DNA of 64,000 nucleotides, from assembly GCF_002217945.1 (NCBI RefSeq), contig NZ_BCMG01000001.1, forward strand, positions 248,001-312,000. Reading direction: 5' to 3'. The notes beneath the pieces are model-generated. The model was given only the letters and a program-made list of their open reading frames with translations. It made no database searches and was not told where the DNA came from. The translations under genes were made by a program, and so were the position numbers. Numbering within the stretch: position 1 is the stretch's first letter; every line of letters begins with the position of its first letter. The stretch comes from Secundilactobacillus silagei JCM 19001. GTDB taxonomy: Bacteria; Bacillota; Bacilli; Lactobacillales; Lactobacillaceae. Positions 7,949-15,242 of this stretch are shown here, piece after piece.

Positions 7949-8821
7949 TTGGAGCTTAAGTATCTTGAAACGGTTCAAACAATCAATGAAGTAGGCAGTT
8001 TTCAAAAGGCAGCTGCGTTACTTAACTATGCGCCATCGACAGTGACTTTTCAGGTGCAACAAGTGGAGACACAGCTGGGTTTCAAACTTTTCACCAAAGT
8101 GGGTCGGAAGATGGTGTTTACGAGCACTGGTAAGGCCGCTATGCCACTGATCAATCAATTACTGACCGATGCCACTGCTCTGAATCATTTTGCTGACCAC
8201 GCGGATGGGTTGGTGGGGCGGCTCGTCGTGGCCGTACCGGAAACGTTGCTGACTTATGAGCTGCAGGGTGTACTCCAGCGCTTTAAACAGCAGGCACCAA
8301 ACGTCGAACTGGTGATTCGGGTACTCAATTGTTATGACATTTATGCGCAAATGCTTGACGGAAAAGTGGATATCGCGGTGCATTACGATGTGCGGCTGTA
8401 TCCAGCCACGATTCATACTGGGGTGCTCAAAAAATATTCACTGTCACTGGTGGCGGCACCGCAATTAGCTGATGAAGACTTCATTACACCGAATCAGGAC
8501 AAGTCAGTTTGTGCGTTGATGAATGATCCGCACGCTCGTTATTTAGAACTATTTAACGATTATTTGGCTGAAAAACACATCCGTTTACGCCCCAACATGG
8601 AACTTTGGAGCATTGAAACCATCCGCAATTCGGCGATTTCTGGCTTAGGGGTGGCTTTTCTGCCGACGTTTTGTGTGCAGGATGCGTTAACTGCCGGAAA
8701 GTTAGTGACGATTCCGACTGCCATGTCTGCAAATCAATTAACGGCTGTGTATGCGTATCGACAGCTTACTGTTGCTGGCAAAGTATTTGTCGATTTCCTC
8801 AATGAAATACGGCGTCAATAG
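7949..8821 (+). CDS. LysR family transcriptional regulator
   Basis: 290 residues, normal for the family. Starts at TTG behind AAAAGGGG (7933-7940). Residues 1-60 are the winged helix-turn-helix (MELKYLETVQTINEVGSFQKAA then YAPSTVTFQVQQVETQLG and LFTKVGRKMVFT); residues 90-290 form the periplasmic-binding-protein-like effector domain. Effector unknown. It probably controls the divergent acetyltransferase gene and itself through the inverted repeat at 7852-7880. Confidence 0.9.
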   Translation: MELKYLETVQTINEVGSFQKAAALLNYAPSTVTFQVQQVETQLGFKLFTKVGRKMVFTSTGKAAMPLINQLLTDATALNHFADHADGLVGRLVVAVPETLLTYELQGVLQRFKQQAPNVELVIRVLNCYDIYAQMLDGKVDIAVHYDVRLYPATIHTGVLKKYSLSLVAAPQLADEDFITPNQDKSVCALMNDPHARYLELFNDYLAEKHIRLRPNMELWSIETIRNSAISGLGVAFLPTFCVQDALTAGKLVTIPTAMSANQLTAVYAYRQLTVAGKVFVDFLNEIRRQ

Positions 8822-8886
8822 CAATTCTTAACCCATTCTTTAATCACTAAATGACTTAAATTTCAAGTAATAGCAGTTCGAAAGTG

Positions 8887-8892
8887 TATAAT
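8887..8892 (+). promoter_or_regulatory. -10 hexamer upstream of the serine hydrolase gene
   Basis: Perfect TATAAT at 8887-8892, 35 bp before the start; the best upstream partner (TTCAAG, 8862-8867, 19-bp spacer) is weak. Confidence 0.4.
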
Positions 8893-8923
8893 ACAAGTGA
8901 AAACAATCCGAAGGGAATGAGTC

Positions 8924-9862
8924 GTGATGGGGAGACACTATAGGTCCACCAAAAGCCATTTGCCATTATTACTGTTCATTATTTCTGCTATTACCCTATT
9001 TCTGGGTGCTGGGCTGATTAACACCTCGGTCCACGCTGCACCAACGCAAAAAGAGGTTACGAGTCAGCAAAGTGCAGTGAAACAGCGACTGCAAAAATAT
9101 GTCAATTCAGTCAGCAAGGATGGTACCGTCAGCGTTTCGTTCTATAACTTAGGCGCTAGTTCGACCACTTCAGCCGGTTCCAGTAACAGCGCGGGGTTCT
9201 ACAAGGCTGGTCAGTTAGCCGTTGGTAGTCCCAATGCCCATAAAGCCTACACGTCAGCCAGTACGTATAAGATGTTTATCGTTACTAACGTGTTATCACG
9301 GATCGATGCCGGTACGCTAGATAAGAGCATTCTCAATTCATCTGGCTTTCAAGAAATGATCGTGCACAGCCAAAATGATTTTGCCGAAGGGTACTTGAAT
9401 TCGTATGGCCTCAATAATATGAACAACTTCGTCAAACAGCAGGGCTGGTATTCACATCCGTTCGTCGCTAATCAAGCTGCCAAAACGACTTCAGCGACTT
9501 TAGTCTCCGTGATGCGGAAACTCGATCAATCACGCTATCCCTTTGACAATGCGGCAAATCGCAGTCAGGTGCTTTCCTTAATGGGACGTCAGGTTTACCG
9601 TTCGGGTATTCCAGCCGGAGCAGCTCAGGCTACTCCGGGTTCAACCGTGACCAATAAAGTCGGCTGGCTGTGGTCGTATAACAACGATGCCGGTATTGTG
9701 ACGTTGCCTAACGGTCAGCGGTATGCAATCGCCATTATGACGCACGGTCATGGGCAGCACGGCTTTAGCGGCTTCCCCAAGATTGCTAAGATCACCAAGA
9801 ACGTGCAAAACATCGTCTATGGTCAGACCACGACGAAACAGGTCAATCAACTTTATAATTAA
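8924..9862 (+). CDS. Secreted serine hydrolase, class A beta-lactamase-like
   Basis: 312 residues if GTG 8924 is used; ATG 8927 is an equally good start behind AAGGGA. An N-terminal basic patch and hydrophobic stretch (12-33) end in SVHA|AP, a likely signal peptidase I site. The three catalytic motifs of penicillin-recognising serine enzymes are in order: S113-T-Y-K116 (SxxK), S149-Q-N151 (SxN) and K245-V-G247 (KTG-like). Spacing fits the class A beta-lactamase fold. In lactobacilli such proteins are usually annotated as beta-lactamase-related hydrolases acting at the cell surface; true antibiotic hydrolysis cannot be assumed. It ends just before a dispersed repeat element. Confidence 0.85.
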   Translation: MMGRHYRSTKSHLPLLLFIISAITLFLGAGLINTSVHAAPTQKEVTSQQSAVKQRLQKYVNSVSKDGTVSVSFYNLGASSTTSAGSSNSAGFYKAGQLAVGSPNAHKAYTSASTYKMFIVTNVLSRIDAGTLDKSILNSSGFQEMIVHSQNDFAEGYLNSYGLNNMNNFVKQQGWYSHPFVANQAAKTTSATLVSVMRKLDQSRYPFDNAANRSQVLSLMGRQVYRSGIPAGAAQATPGSTVTNKVGWLWSYNNDAGIVTLPNGQRYAIAIMTHGHGQHGFSGFPKIAKITKNVQNIVYGQTTTKQVNQLYN

Positions 9863-9866
9863 TATG

Positions 9867-10096
9867 AAAAGAGTGTGCGACAAAACTCGGTAGATTCCAG
9901 AATTTAACTCAAAAAAGCCTGTTCCGGCGAACTTTGTCGGAACAGGCTTTTTTGAGTTAAATGGCCGGAATCTGAGTTTTAGAACACGATTAGACTATAT
10001 TGAAGTATTGAACAAATGGTCATTCTTTTGCTATTTTCAGTTAAGAAGACAGTTAAAATACTTACCAATATAGACTTATGTCACGGCCTCTTTTAC
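9867..10096 (+). repeat. 230-bp dispersed intergenic repeat with long hairpin, copy A
   Basis: Aligns without any net gap to copy B at 32143-32372. The core is a perfect 25-bp stem (9902-9926 with 9938-9962) closed by the 11-nt loop GCGAACTTTGT; an outer arm AAAACTC..AGATTCC (9882-9898) pairs with GGAATCTGAGTTTT (9967-9980). A second inverted repeat CTATATTGAAGTATT (9995-10009) / AATACTTACCAATATAG (10057-10073) follows. It sits between two convergent genes and may also act as a terminator. All six stem differences from copy B preserve pairing. Confidence 0.9.
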
Positions 10097-10114
10097 GTGG
10101 CTTCAATGTTGGTG

Positions 10115-10672
10115 TCATAGTTCATCCAAGTGGTGCAAGGCAACTAACAGCATTTGCTGAAAACTAACGGTTTCTTCGACCGTTTCGGTTGTAAACCAGC
10201 CGCGGCCCACGTTGACGATTTCACCAATAATGAGATTACGAATCAATCGCATGGCATTCAATAGCAAACCGTCGTTAAGGCCCATTGAACTCAGAATCTG
10301 TTTCAGAATGTTCTTCAAATCTTGAGAACTTGATGAACCATCATTCAGCAGTTCACGGGGAATCGCCAGCACGAACTGGGTGATTTTAAAACGCTCCAGT
10401 GCGTATTGGCGACAGACTGATGCAAATTTAAGCACCGCTTTTTCACCGGCTAAGCCCAGTAGCTGCTGCTGTAATCGAGTAACGAGTTTGGCGTTATAAG
10501 CTTCATCAATGGAGGCGCTCAGTGCCGTTACGTCGGGAAAATAGTTGTAGAGCGCTTGTGAGTGGGTCCCTAATTCACGGCTGATGTTGGAGAAGGTCAG
10601 CGGTGTTTGCTGTTCAATTAAATGCATGGCGGTTTGAACGATTTTATGCGTATTTAAAGTTCGACTGGTCAT
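10115..10672 (-). CDS. TetR family transcriptional regulator
   Basis: 185 residues. The N-terminal 55 residues carry the TetR DNA-binding domain (THKIVQTAMHLIEQQTPLTFSNISRELGTHSQALYNYFPDV, with the YNYF recognition-helix end typical of the family); the remainder is a helical ligand domain of unknown specificity. It is divergent from a TauE/SafE transporter with only 61 bp between them, holding a perfect palindrome over the transporter's promoter, so repression of that exporter is the likely role. Confidence 0.88.
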   Translation of the reverse strand: MTSRTLNTHKIVQTAMHLIEQQTPLTFSNISRELGTHSQALYNYFPDVTALSASIDEAYNAKLVTRLQQQLLGLAGEKAVLKFASVCRQYALERFKITQFVLAIPRELLNDGSSSSQDLKNILKQILSSMGLNDGLLLNAMRLIRNLIIGEIVNVGRGWFTTETVEETVSFQQMLLVALHHLDEL

Positions 10673-10691
10673 ATGATCTGCTTCCTTTTAG

Positions 10692-10719
10692 TTGAATTTT
10701 ACACATTATCATTTATAAT
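10692..10719 (+). promoter_or_regulatory. Promoter of the TauE/SafE gene
   Basis: TTGAAT (10692-10697), 16-bp spacer, TATAAT (10714-10719). Transcription would begin near 10726, only 8 bases before ATG 10734, which favours the GTG start at 10770. Confidence 0.6.
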
Positions 10720-10731
10720 TACAAGTTGTAA
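10719..10731. promoter_or_regulatory. 13-bp palindrome, candidate TetR operator
   Basis: TTACAA-G-TTGTAA is a perfect palindrome overlapping the end of the -10 box and the predicted transcription start of the exporter gene, in the divergent TetR/exporter region. Confidence 0.55.
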
Positions 10732-10733
10732 GA

Positions 10734-11507
10734 ATGAATGATCTTTATCTCGAGAAAGAAGACGTTAATGTGAATACAGTACTTTTACTCATTGTCGGTT
10801 TGATCATTGGCATTGTTGTCATCTCAATGGGTGGTGGCGGTGGCGCCATCTATTTGGGCCTGTTAGCTTCGGTGTTTAAAATTGCGCCGCTCTCCGCTGC
10901 CGCGACCTCGCTTGTGACCTCGTTACCTTCAGTAATTATTGGTTCTTGGGGGTATTATCGGCAAAAGAAGATCAACTTTCGGCTGGGGAATCAAATGCTG
11001 CTTTCAGCCATACCAGCCGTCGTGATTGGTGCTTTGCTGGCGCCGTATATTCCCAACCATATTTATCGCTGGGTAATTGGGATCATTTTGATCATTCTGG
11101 GTCTCAGGATCGTTATTCAGAAAAACCAGCAGTCGTCAGTGAAAAAACATACCCTCCTGATGGCCTCAATGTACGGTATCTTAAGCGGCCTTATGGTGGG
11201 GATTGCCGGCCTCAGTGGTGGCGGTCCAGTCTTAGCTGGCCTATTAATTATGGGGTTAGATATGTTTCAGGCGGTGGCCACTTCGTCCTACGTATTAGTT
11301 GGGTTAAGTGTCATCGGCGCAGGGATGCACTTAACGGGTGGTCAAGTTGACTGGCAACTGGGATTGCCGCTGATGATCGGGGCTGCTGTTGGGGCCCTGA
11401 TTGCGCCGTTATTAGTGAAGAAAGTCTCATCTACATCGCATTCGGGTGCGGTAAAGTGGGTGATGGCCTTATTGCTGGTCTTGATGGGCATCAACACCAT
11501 CCGCTAA
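10734..11507 (+). CDS. TauE/SafE family sulfite/organosulfonate exporter-like membrane protein
   Basis: 257 residues from ATG 10734, or 245 from GTG 10770. I prefer the latter as the true start because the promoter predicts a start of transcription near 10726 and no ribosome site precedes 10734, whereas GAGAAAGAAG precedes 10770. About eight membrane helices with the family's glycine-rich first motif (ISMGGGGGAIYLG) and the duplicated second motif (IAGLSGGGPVLAGLL). The family exports small organic anions such as sulfite or sulfonates; substrate unknown. Divergent from a TetR regulator that probably controls it. Confidence 0.85.
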   Translation: MNDLYLEKEDVNVNTVLLLIVGLIIGIVVISMGGGGGAIYLGLLASVFKIAPLSAAATSLVTSLPSVIIGSWGYYRQKKINFRLGNQMLLSAIPAVVIGALLAPYIPNHIYRWVIGIILIILGLRIVIQKNQQSSVKKHTLLMASMYGILSGLMVGIAGLSGGGPVLAGLLIMGLDMFQAVATSSYVLVGLSVIGAGMHLTGGQVDWQLGLPLMIGAAVGALIAPLLVKKVSSTSHSGAVKWVMALLLVLMGINTIR

Positions 11508-11571
11508 AGGGGTGTGGTTACCCAGCTCATTATGGTATCGTAGTCATAATTCGTTTTACTTGGAGGCTATG

Positions 11572-12360
11572 ATGTATCATTTTAAAATCGCTGGTGATCA
11601 GCACTGGAAACTAAGTGCCATTTTGGGGAGTTTAGTGGTCTTTTTTGGCGTTTCAGATAGCTTAAAACACCTAATGGTTATGACTAGTCACGGAATTGTC
11701 ACGTTCCCTTACGCCGCAGCCCGGTTACTGCTCGCTATCGTGTTAGCATTGTGCATGTTCTTCTTTTTTAAAACGGTGCGGATCACGGCACCTGGGCGGA
11801 TCGGCTATCAGCGGCCAATTAGGACTTGGCTGGTATTGATCATGCTGTTTTTTGCAAACATCCTACTCGGAAAGTTTTATGAAATGTCCGTGGTAGCACC
11901 CAAACCGCTGCAACTCTTTAACATTGCGCTTATTGCACTTTCAGCCGGTATTTATGAAGAGACCCTTTGCCGGGGACTGCTATTTTCCTTTTTTCTCGGC
12001 ATTTTTAAAGCTCGAAGACAGCCGTTATTGTGGACGGCAATTGCTAGCAGCCTCGTGTTTGGCCTGCTTCACCTGATGAACCTAGTTGGTGGTCAATCAG
12101 TTCAGACCACGCTGCAGCAGGTCTTTTACGCGTTCGTTATTGGGATGATGTTTGCCGCCATCCGCATTTCGACAAATGGACTCTGGGTGGGAATTCTCAT
12201 TCATTCGCTGATCGATTTTGACCCGTCAATTGCCACGCCCATGACGGGAAACGGCAACTGGGCCGTGGACTTGATTGTCTTTATACCGCTACTGGTGATT
12301 GCTGTGTTTTATTTAGTGAACGTTAACGGGTTGATAGCCCGGCAGCCAGTGGTAAATTGA
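11572..12360 (+). CDS. CPBP family intramembrane glutamic endopeptidase
   Basis: 262 residues from ATG 11572; GGAGG at 11562-11566 makes this or the ATG at 11569 the start rather than the upstream open frame. Several hydrophobic segments carry the Abi/CPBP motifs in order: E129-E130-xxx-R134 (YEETLCRG), F163-xxx-H167 (FGLLH) and H211 (HSLIDFD). These proteases (Rce1 relatives) often serve in bacteriocin immunity or processing, but no bacteriocin gene is nearby, so the role is open. Confidence 0.85.
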   Translation: MYHFKIAGDQHWKLSAILGSLVVFFGVSDSLKHLMVMTSHGIVTFPYAAARLLLAIVLALCMFFFFKTVRITAPGRIGYQRPIRTWLVLIMLFFANILLGKFYEMSVVAPKPLQLFNIALIALSAGIYEETLCRGLLFSFFLGIFKARRQPLLWTAIASSLVFGLLHLMNLVGGQSVQTTLQQVFYAFVIGMMFAAIRISTNGLWVGILIHSLIDFDPSIATPMTGNGNWAVDLIVFIPLLVIAVFYLVNVNGLIARQPVVN

Positions 12361-12404
12361 GCGAAATGTTAGCCTTCTCGCCAACTGCTTTTTAATGAAA
12401 GTCG

Positions 12405-12410
12405 TATAAT
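12405..12410 (+). promoter_or_regulatory. -10 hexamer for pepN
   Basis: TATAAT 31 bp upstream of the pepN start; no good -35 at the standard distance was found. Confidence 0.4.
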
Positions 12411-12441
12411 GGATGTAATCAAATTATTAATGGGGGCCAAT

Positions 12442-14976
12442 ATGACAGCAATTAAACATTTTTATGAGACCTTTCAACCAAGTCATTATGATTTATATCT
12501 CGATATTAACCGGGAAACTAAACTGATTTCCGGGAAAACCACGATTACGGGGAATGCGACGGATACGAACATTTCACTGAATCAAAAATTCCTGCAGGTG
12601 ACTGCTGTTGAAGCGGATGGTCAGGCCGTTGAGTTTACAATGGATCAACCAGCCGAAGCGATTCGCATCAATTTGAAAAAGGCTGGTCAAACGACACTGA
12701 CGGTAACTTATACCGCGCCATTAACTGATTCGATGATGGGCATTTACCCATCATACTATGAAGTTAATGGTGAAAAGAAGCAGATCATTGGGACACAGTT
12801 TGAGACGACCTTTGCCCGTCAAGCCTTTCCTAGCATTGATGAACCAGAGGCCAAAGCCACCTTTGATCTCGCCATCAAGTTCGATGAGCATCCGGGTGAA
12901 ACCATTATCAGCAACATGCCCGAAGCACGCACGGAAAACGGTGTGCACTACTTCGACACGACCATGAAGATGTCGACTTACTTGATTGCCTTTGCGTTTG
13001 GCGAATTGCAGTCTAAGACCACTAAGACTAAATCGGGTGTTACCGTGGGTGTCTTTGGTACCAAAGCGCACAAGGCGAACGAACTGGACTTTGCCTTGGA
13101 CATTGCCAAGCGGTCGATTGAATTTTATGAAGACTTTTATCAAACTAAGTATCCATTACCACATTCCTGGCAGCTGGCCTTACCAGACTTCTCTGCTGGT
13201 GCCATGGAAAACTGGGGGCTGGTCACTTATCGTGAAGCCTACTTACTGTTAGATCCCGATAATACCTCATTGGAAATGAAGCAGCTAGTGGCCACCGTTA
13301 TTGCGCACGAACTGGCGCACCAGTGGTTTGGTGATCTGGTCACCATGAAGTGGTGGGACGATCTCTGGCTCAACGAATCTTTTGCCAACATGATGGAATA
13401 CGTCGCGGTAGATGCTATTGAACCTGACTGGCACATCTGGGAGATGTTCCAGACCTCTGACGTGCCGATGGCGTTGAATCGAGATGCCACGGATGGGGTT
13501 CAGTCGGTTCACGTGTCCGTTGAAGATCCAGCGGAAATCGACGCGCTGTTTGACAGTGCCATCGTTTACGCGAAGGGTGCTCGGATGCTGGTTATGGTCC
13601 GTGCGCTGCTGGGTGATGACGCCTTACGTAAAGGTTTGAAGAAGTACTTTGAAGCCCATCAATATGGTAATGCCACCGGGGCAGATCTTTGGTCTGCGTT
13701 AGGCGAGGCATCTGGCTTGGACATTGGGGCCATTATGAATTCCTGGCTGGAACAACCTGGCTACCCCGTCGTTGATGCCTCGGTCGAAAACGGTGCGTTG
13801 ATGATTAGACAACACCAGTTCTTTATCGGCGATGGCAAGGATACTGGCCGTCAATGGCAGATCCCGCTGAACAGTAACGACAAACAGGCACCGGTCATCT
13901 TTAAAGACGATGAACTGTCACTGGGCAAATACAGTGACGTTCGCCAGCAGCTTGGCGAACCATTCCGGGTCAACGTGGGTAACAGCTCGCACTTTATCGT
14001 GCACTACGATGACACATTATTAGACGATATTTTGGCACACCTTGATAAATTGGATGCCATTACACAGCTGCAGTTGCTTCAAGACCTGCGTCTCTTAGCC
14101 GAGGGCCGGCAAGTGTCATATGCCAGCATCGTGCCGTTGCTGCAGCGATTTGCTGACAGCAAGGCGACCGTGGTCATCACGGCACTGTACGTCATGGCGA
14201 ACAATCTCAAGAAGTTTGTGACACCTGATTCAGATGAAGAAAAAGCGCTGCAACGGTTATTTGACCGTTTGAGCCATGCTCAAGTTCAACGGCTAGGCTG
14301 GTTACCAGTGGCCGGTGAATCAAACGATGATCAATTGGCTCGGCCAACGGTTTTGAGTGCTGCTTTGTATGCCCAAAATCATGACGCTATTGCGGTTGCC
14401 CACCAAATCTTTACTGATAATCAAACGCAATTAGCCAGTTTGTCAGCTGATATTCGCGGGTTGGTACTGAGCAATGAAGTGAAGCACTATGGCAGTGAAA
14501 AGTTGTTCAACCAATTGTTAACTACTTACACCCAAACGTCCGATGCCAGTTACAAGTCAAGTATTCGCGCAGCCTTGACTAGCACGCCGGATGCTGCCTT
14601 GATTCAAAAGATGATTGCCCAGTTTGAAAACGCGGACGTGATCAAGCCGCAAGATCTACGTGGCTGGTTCAGAGGCGTTTTGGCGAATGCCCACGGTGAA
14701 CAAGCTGCTTGGGATTGGATCAGAAACGACTGGCAGTGGCTGGAAGATACGGTTGGCGGCGACATGGAGTTTGCAACCTACATTACCGTGATTACCGGGG
14801 CCTTCAAGACGGCTAAACGTTTGTCAGAATTCAAGACGTTCTTTGAGCCGAAATTAAATACGCCAGGGTTAACCCGGGAAATTACGATGGATATTAAGAT
14901 CATTGAAAGCCGAGTAGCTTTGGTTGAAGCTGAAAAATCGGCGGTCAATCAGGCAGTTGTTGATGAAGTGAAATAA
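12442..14976 (+). CDS. pepN: Lysyl aminopeptidase / aminopeptidase N
   Basis: 844 residues from ATG 12442, matching the length I recall for lactobacillar PepN; the start follows TGGGGGCC, and an upstream in-frame ATG (12409) lacks a ribosome site. M1 metallopeptidase motifs: substrate-anchoring GAMEN at 253-257, zinc site HELAH at 289-293 and third ligand Glu312 (WLNESFA). The C-terminal half is the helical ERAP1-like domain. The enzyme is cytoplasmic (no signal peptide) and removes N-terminal residues from peptides taken up from casein or other proteins. Monocistronic with its own terminator. Confidence 0.96.
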   Translation: MTAIKHFYETFQPSHYDLYLDINRETKLISGKTTITGNATDTNISLNQKFLQVTAVEADGQAVEFTMDQPAEAIRINLKKAGQTTLTVTYTAPLTDSMMGIYPSYYEVNGEKKQIIGTQFETTFARQAFPSIDEPEAKATFDLAIKFDEHPGETIISNMPEARTENGVHYFDTTMKMSTYLIAFAFGELQSKTTKTKSGVTVGVFGTKAHKANELDFALDIAKRSIEFYEDFYQTKYPLPHSWQLALPDFSAGAMENWGLVTYREAYLLLDPDNTSLEMKQLVATVIAHELAHQWFGDLVTMKWWDDLWLNESFANMMEYVAVDAIEPDWHIWEMFQTSDVPMALNRDATDGVQSVHVSVEDPAEIDALFDSAIVYAKGARMLVMVRALLGDDALRKGLKKYFEAHQYGNATGADLWSALGEASGLDIGAIMNSWLEQPGYPVVDASVENGALMIRQHQFFIGDGKDTGRQWQIPLNSNDKQAPVIFKDDELSLGKYSDVRQQLGEPFRVNVGNSSHFIVHYDDTLLDDILAHLDKLDAITQLQLLQDLRLLAEGRQVSYASIVPLLQRFADSKATVVITALYVMANNLKKFVTPDSDEEKALQRLFDRLSHAQVQRLGWLPVAGESNDDQLARPTVLSAALYAQNHDAIAVAHQIFTDNQTQLASLSADIRGLVLSNEVKHYGSEKLFNQLLTTYTQTSDASYKSSIRAALTSTPDAALIQKMIAQFENADVIKPQDLRGWFRGVLANAHGEQAAWDWIRNDWQWLEDTVGGDMEFATYITVITGAFKTAKRLSEFKTFFEPKLNTPGLTREITMDIKIIESRVALVEAEKSAVNQAVVDEVK

Positions 14977-14983
14977 AAAGTTA

Positions 14984-15041
14984 AACAAAACGTTCCCCAT
15001 AGAATTGACTGTATCAGTCGATTTGTGGGGGACGTTTTGTT
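14984..15041 (+). terminator. Rho-independent terminator after pepN
   Basis: AACAAAACGTTCCCCA (14984-14999) pairs with TGGGGGACGTTTTGTT (15026-15041); an inner stem GACTG/CAGTC lengthens it. Confidence 0.85.
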
Positions 15042-15110
15042 AGTTTATCGGTAAAATTTGAATTTTGGTATACCTAATCAGAATCAAATGTGGAATTTAG
15101 AGTTAGCTTA

Positions 15111-15119
15111 TGCTAATAT
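15111..15119 (+). promoter_or_regulatory. Extended -10 promoter for the surface protein gene
   Basis: TGCTAATAT is an extended -10 (TGn plus TAATAT), 124 bp upstream of the start; -35 is weak. Confidence 0.4.
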
Positions 15120-15242
15120 AAAGGAACAAAGGGTATGGAGGCCTTTTGCTAGTTTCTGGTTTAACAAATTTCGGTATAACTGCAGGTAATTGGTATTTTT
15201 TGGAAAACGGTCGGATTAAATATCTTTGGAGGAAATTTAATA

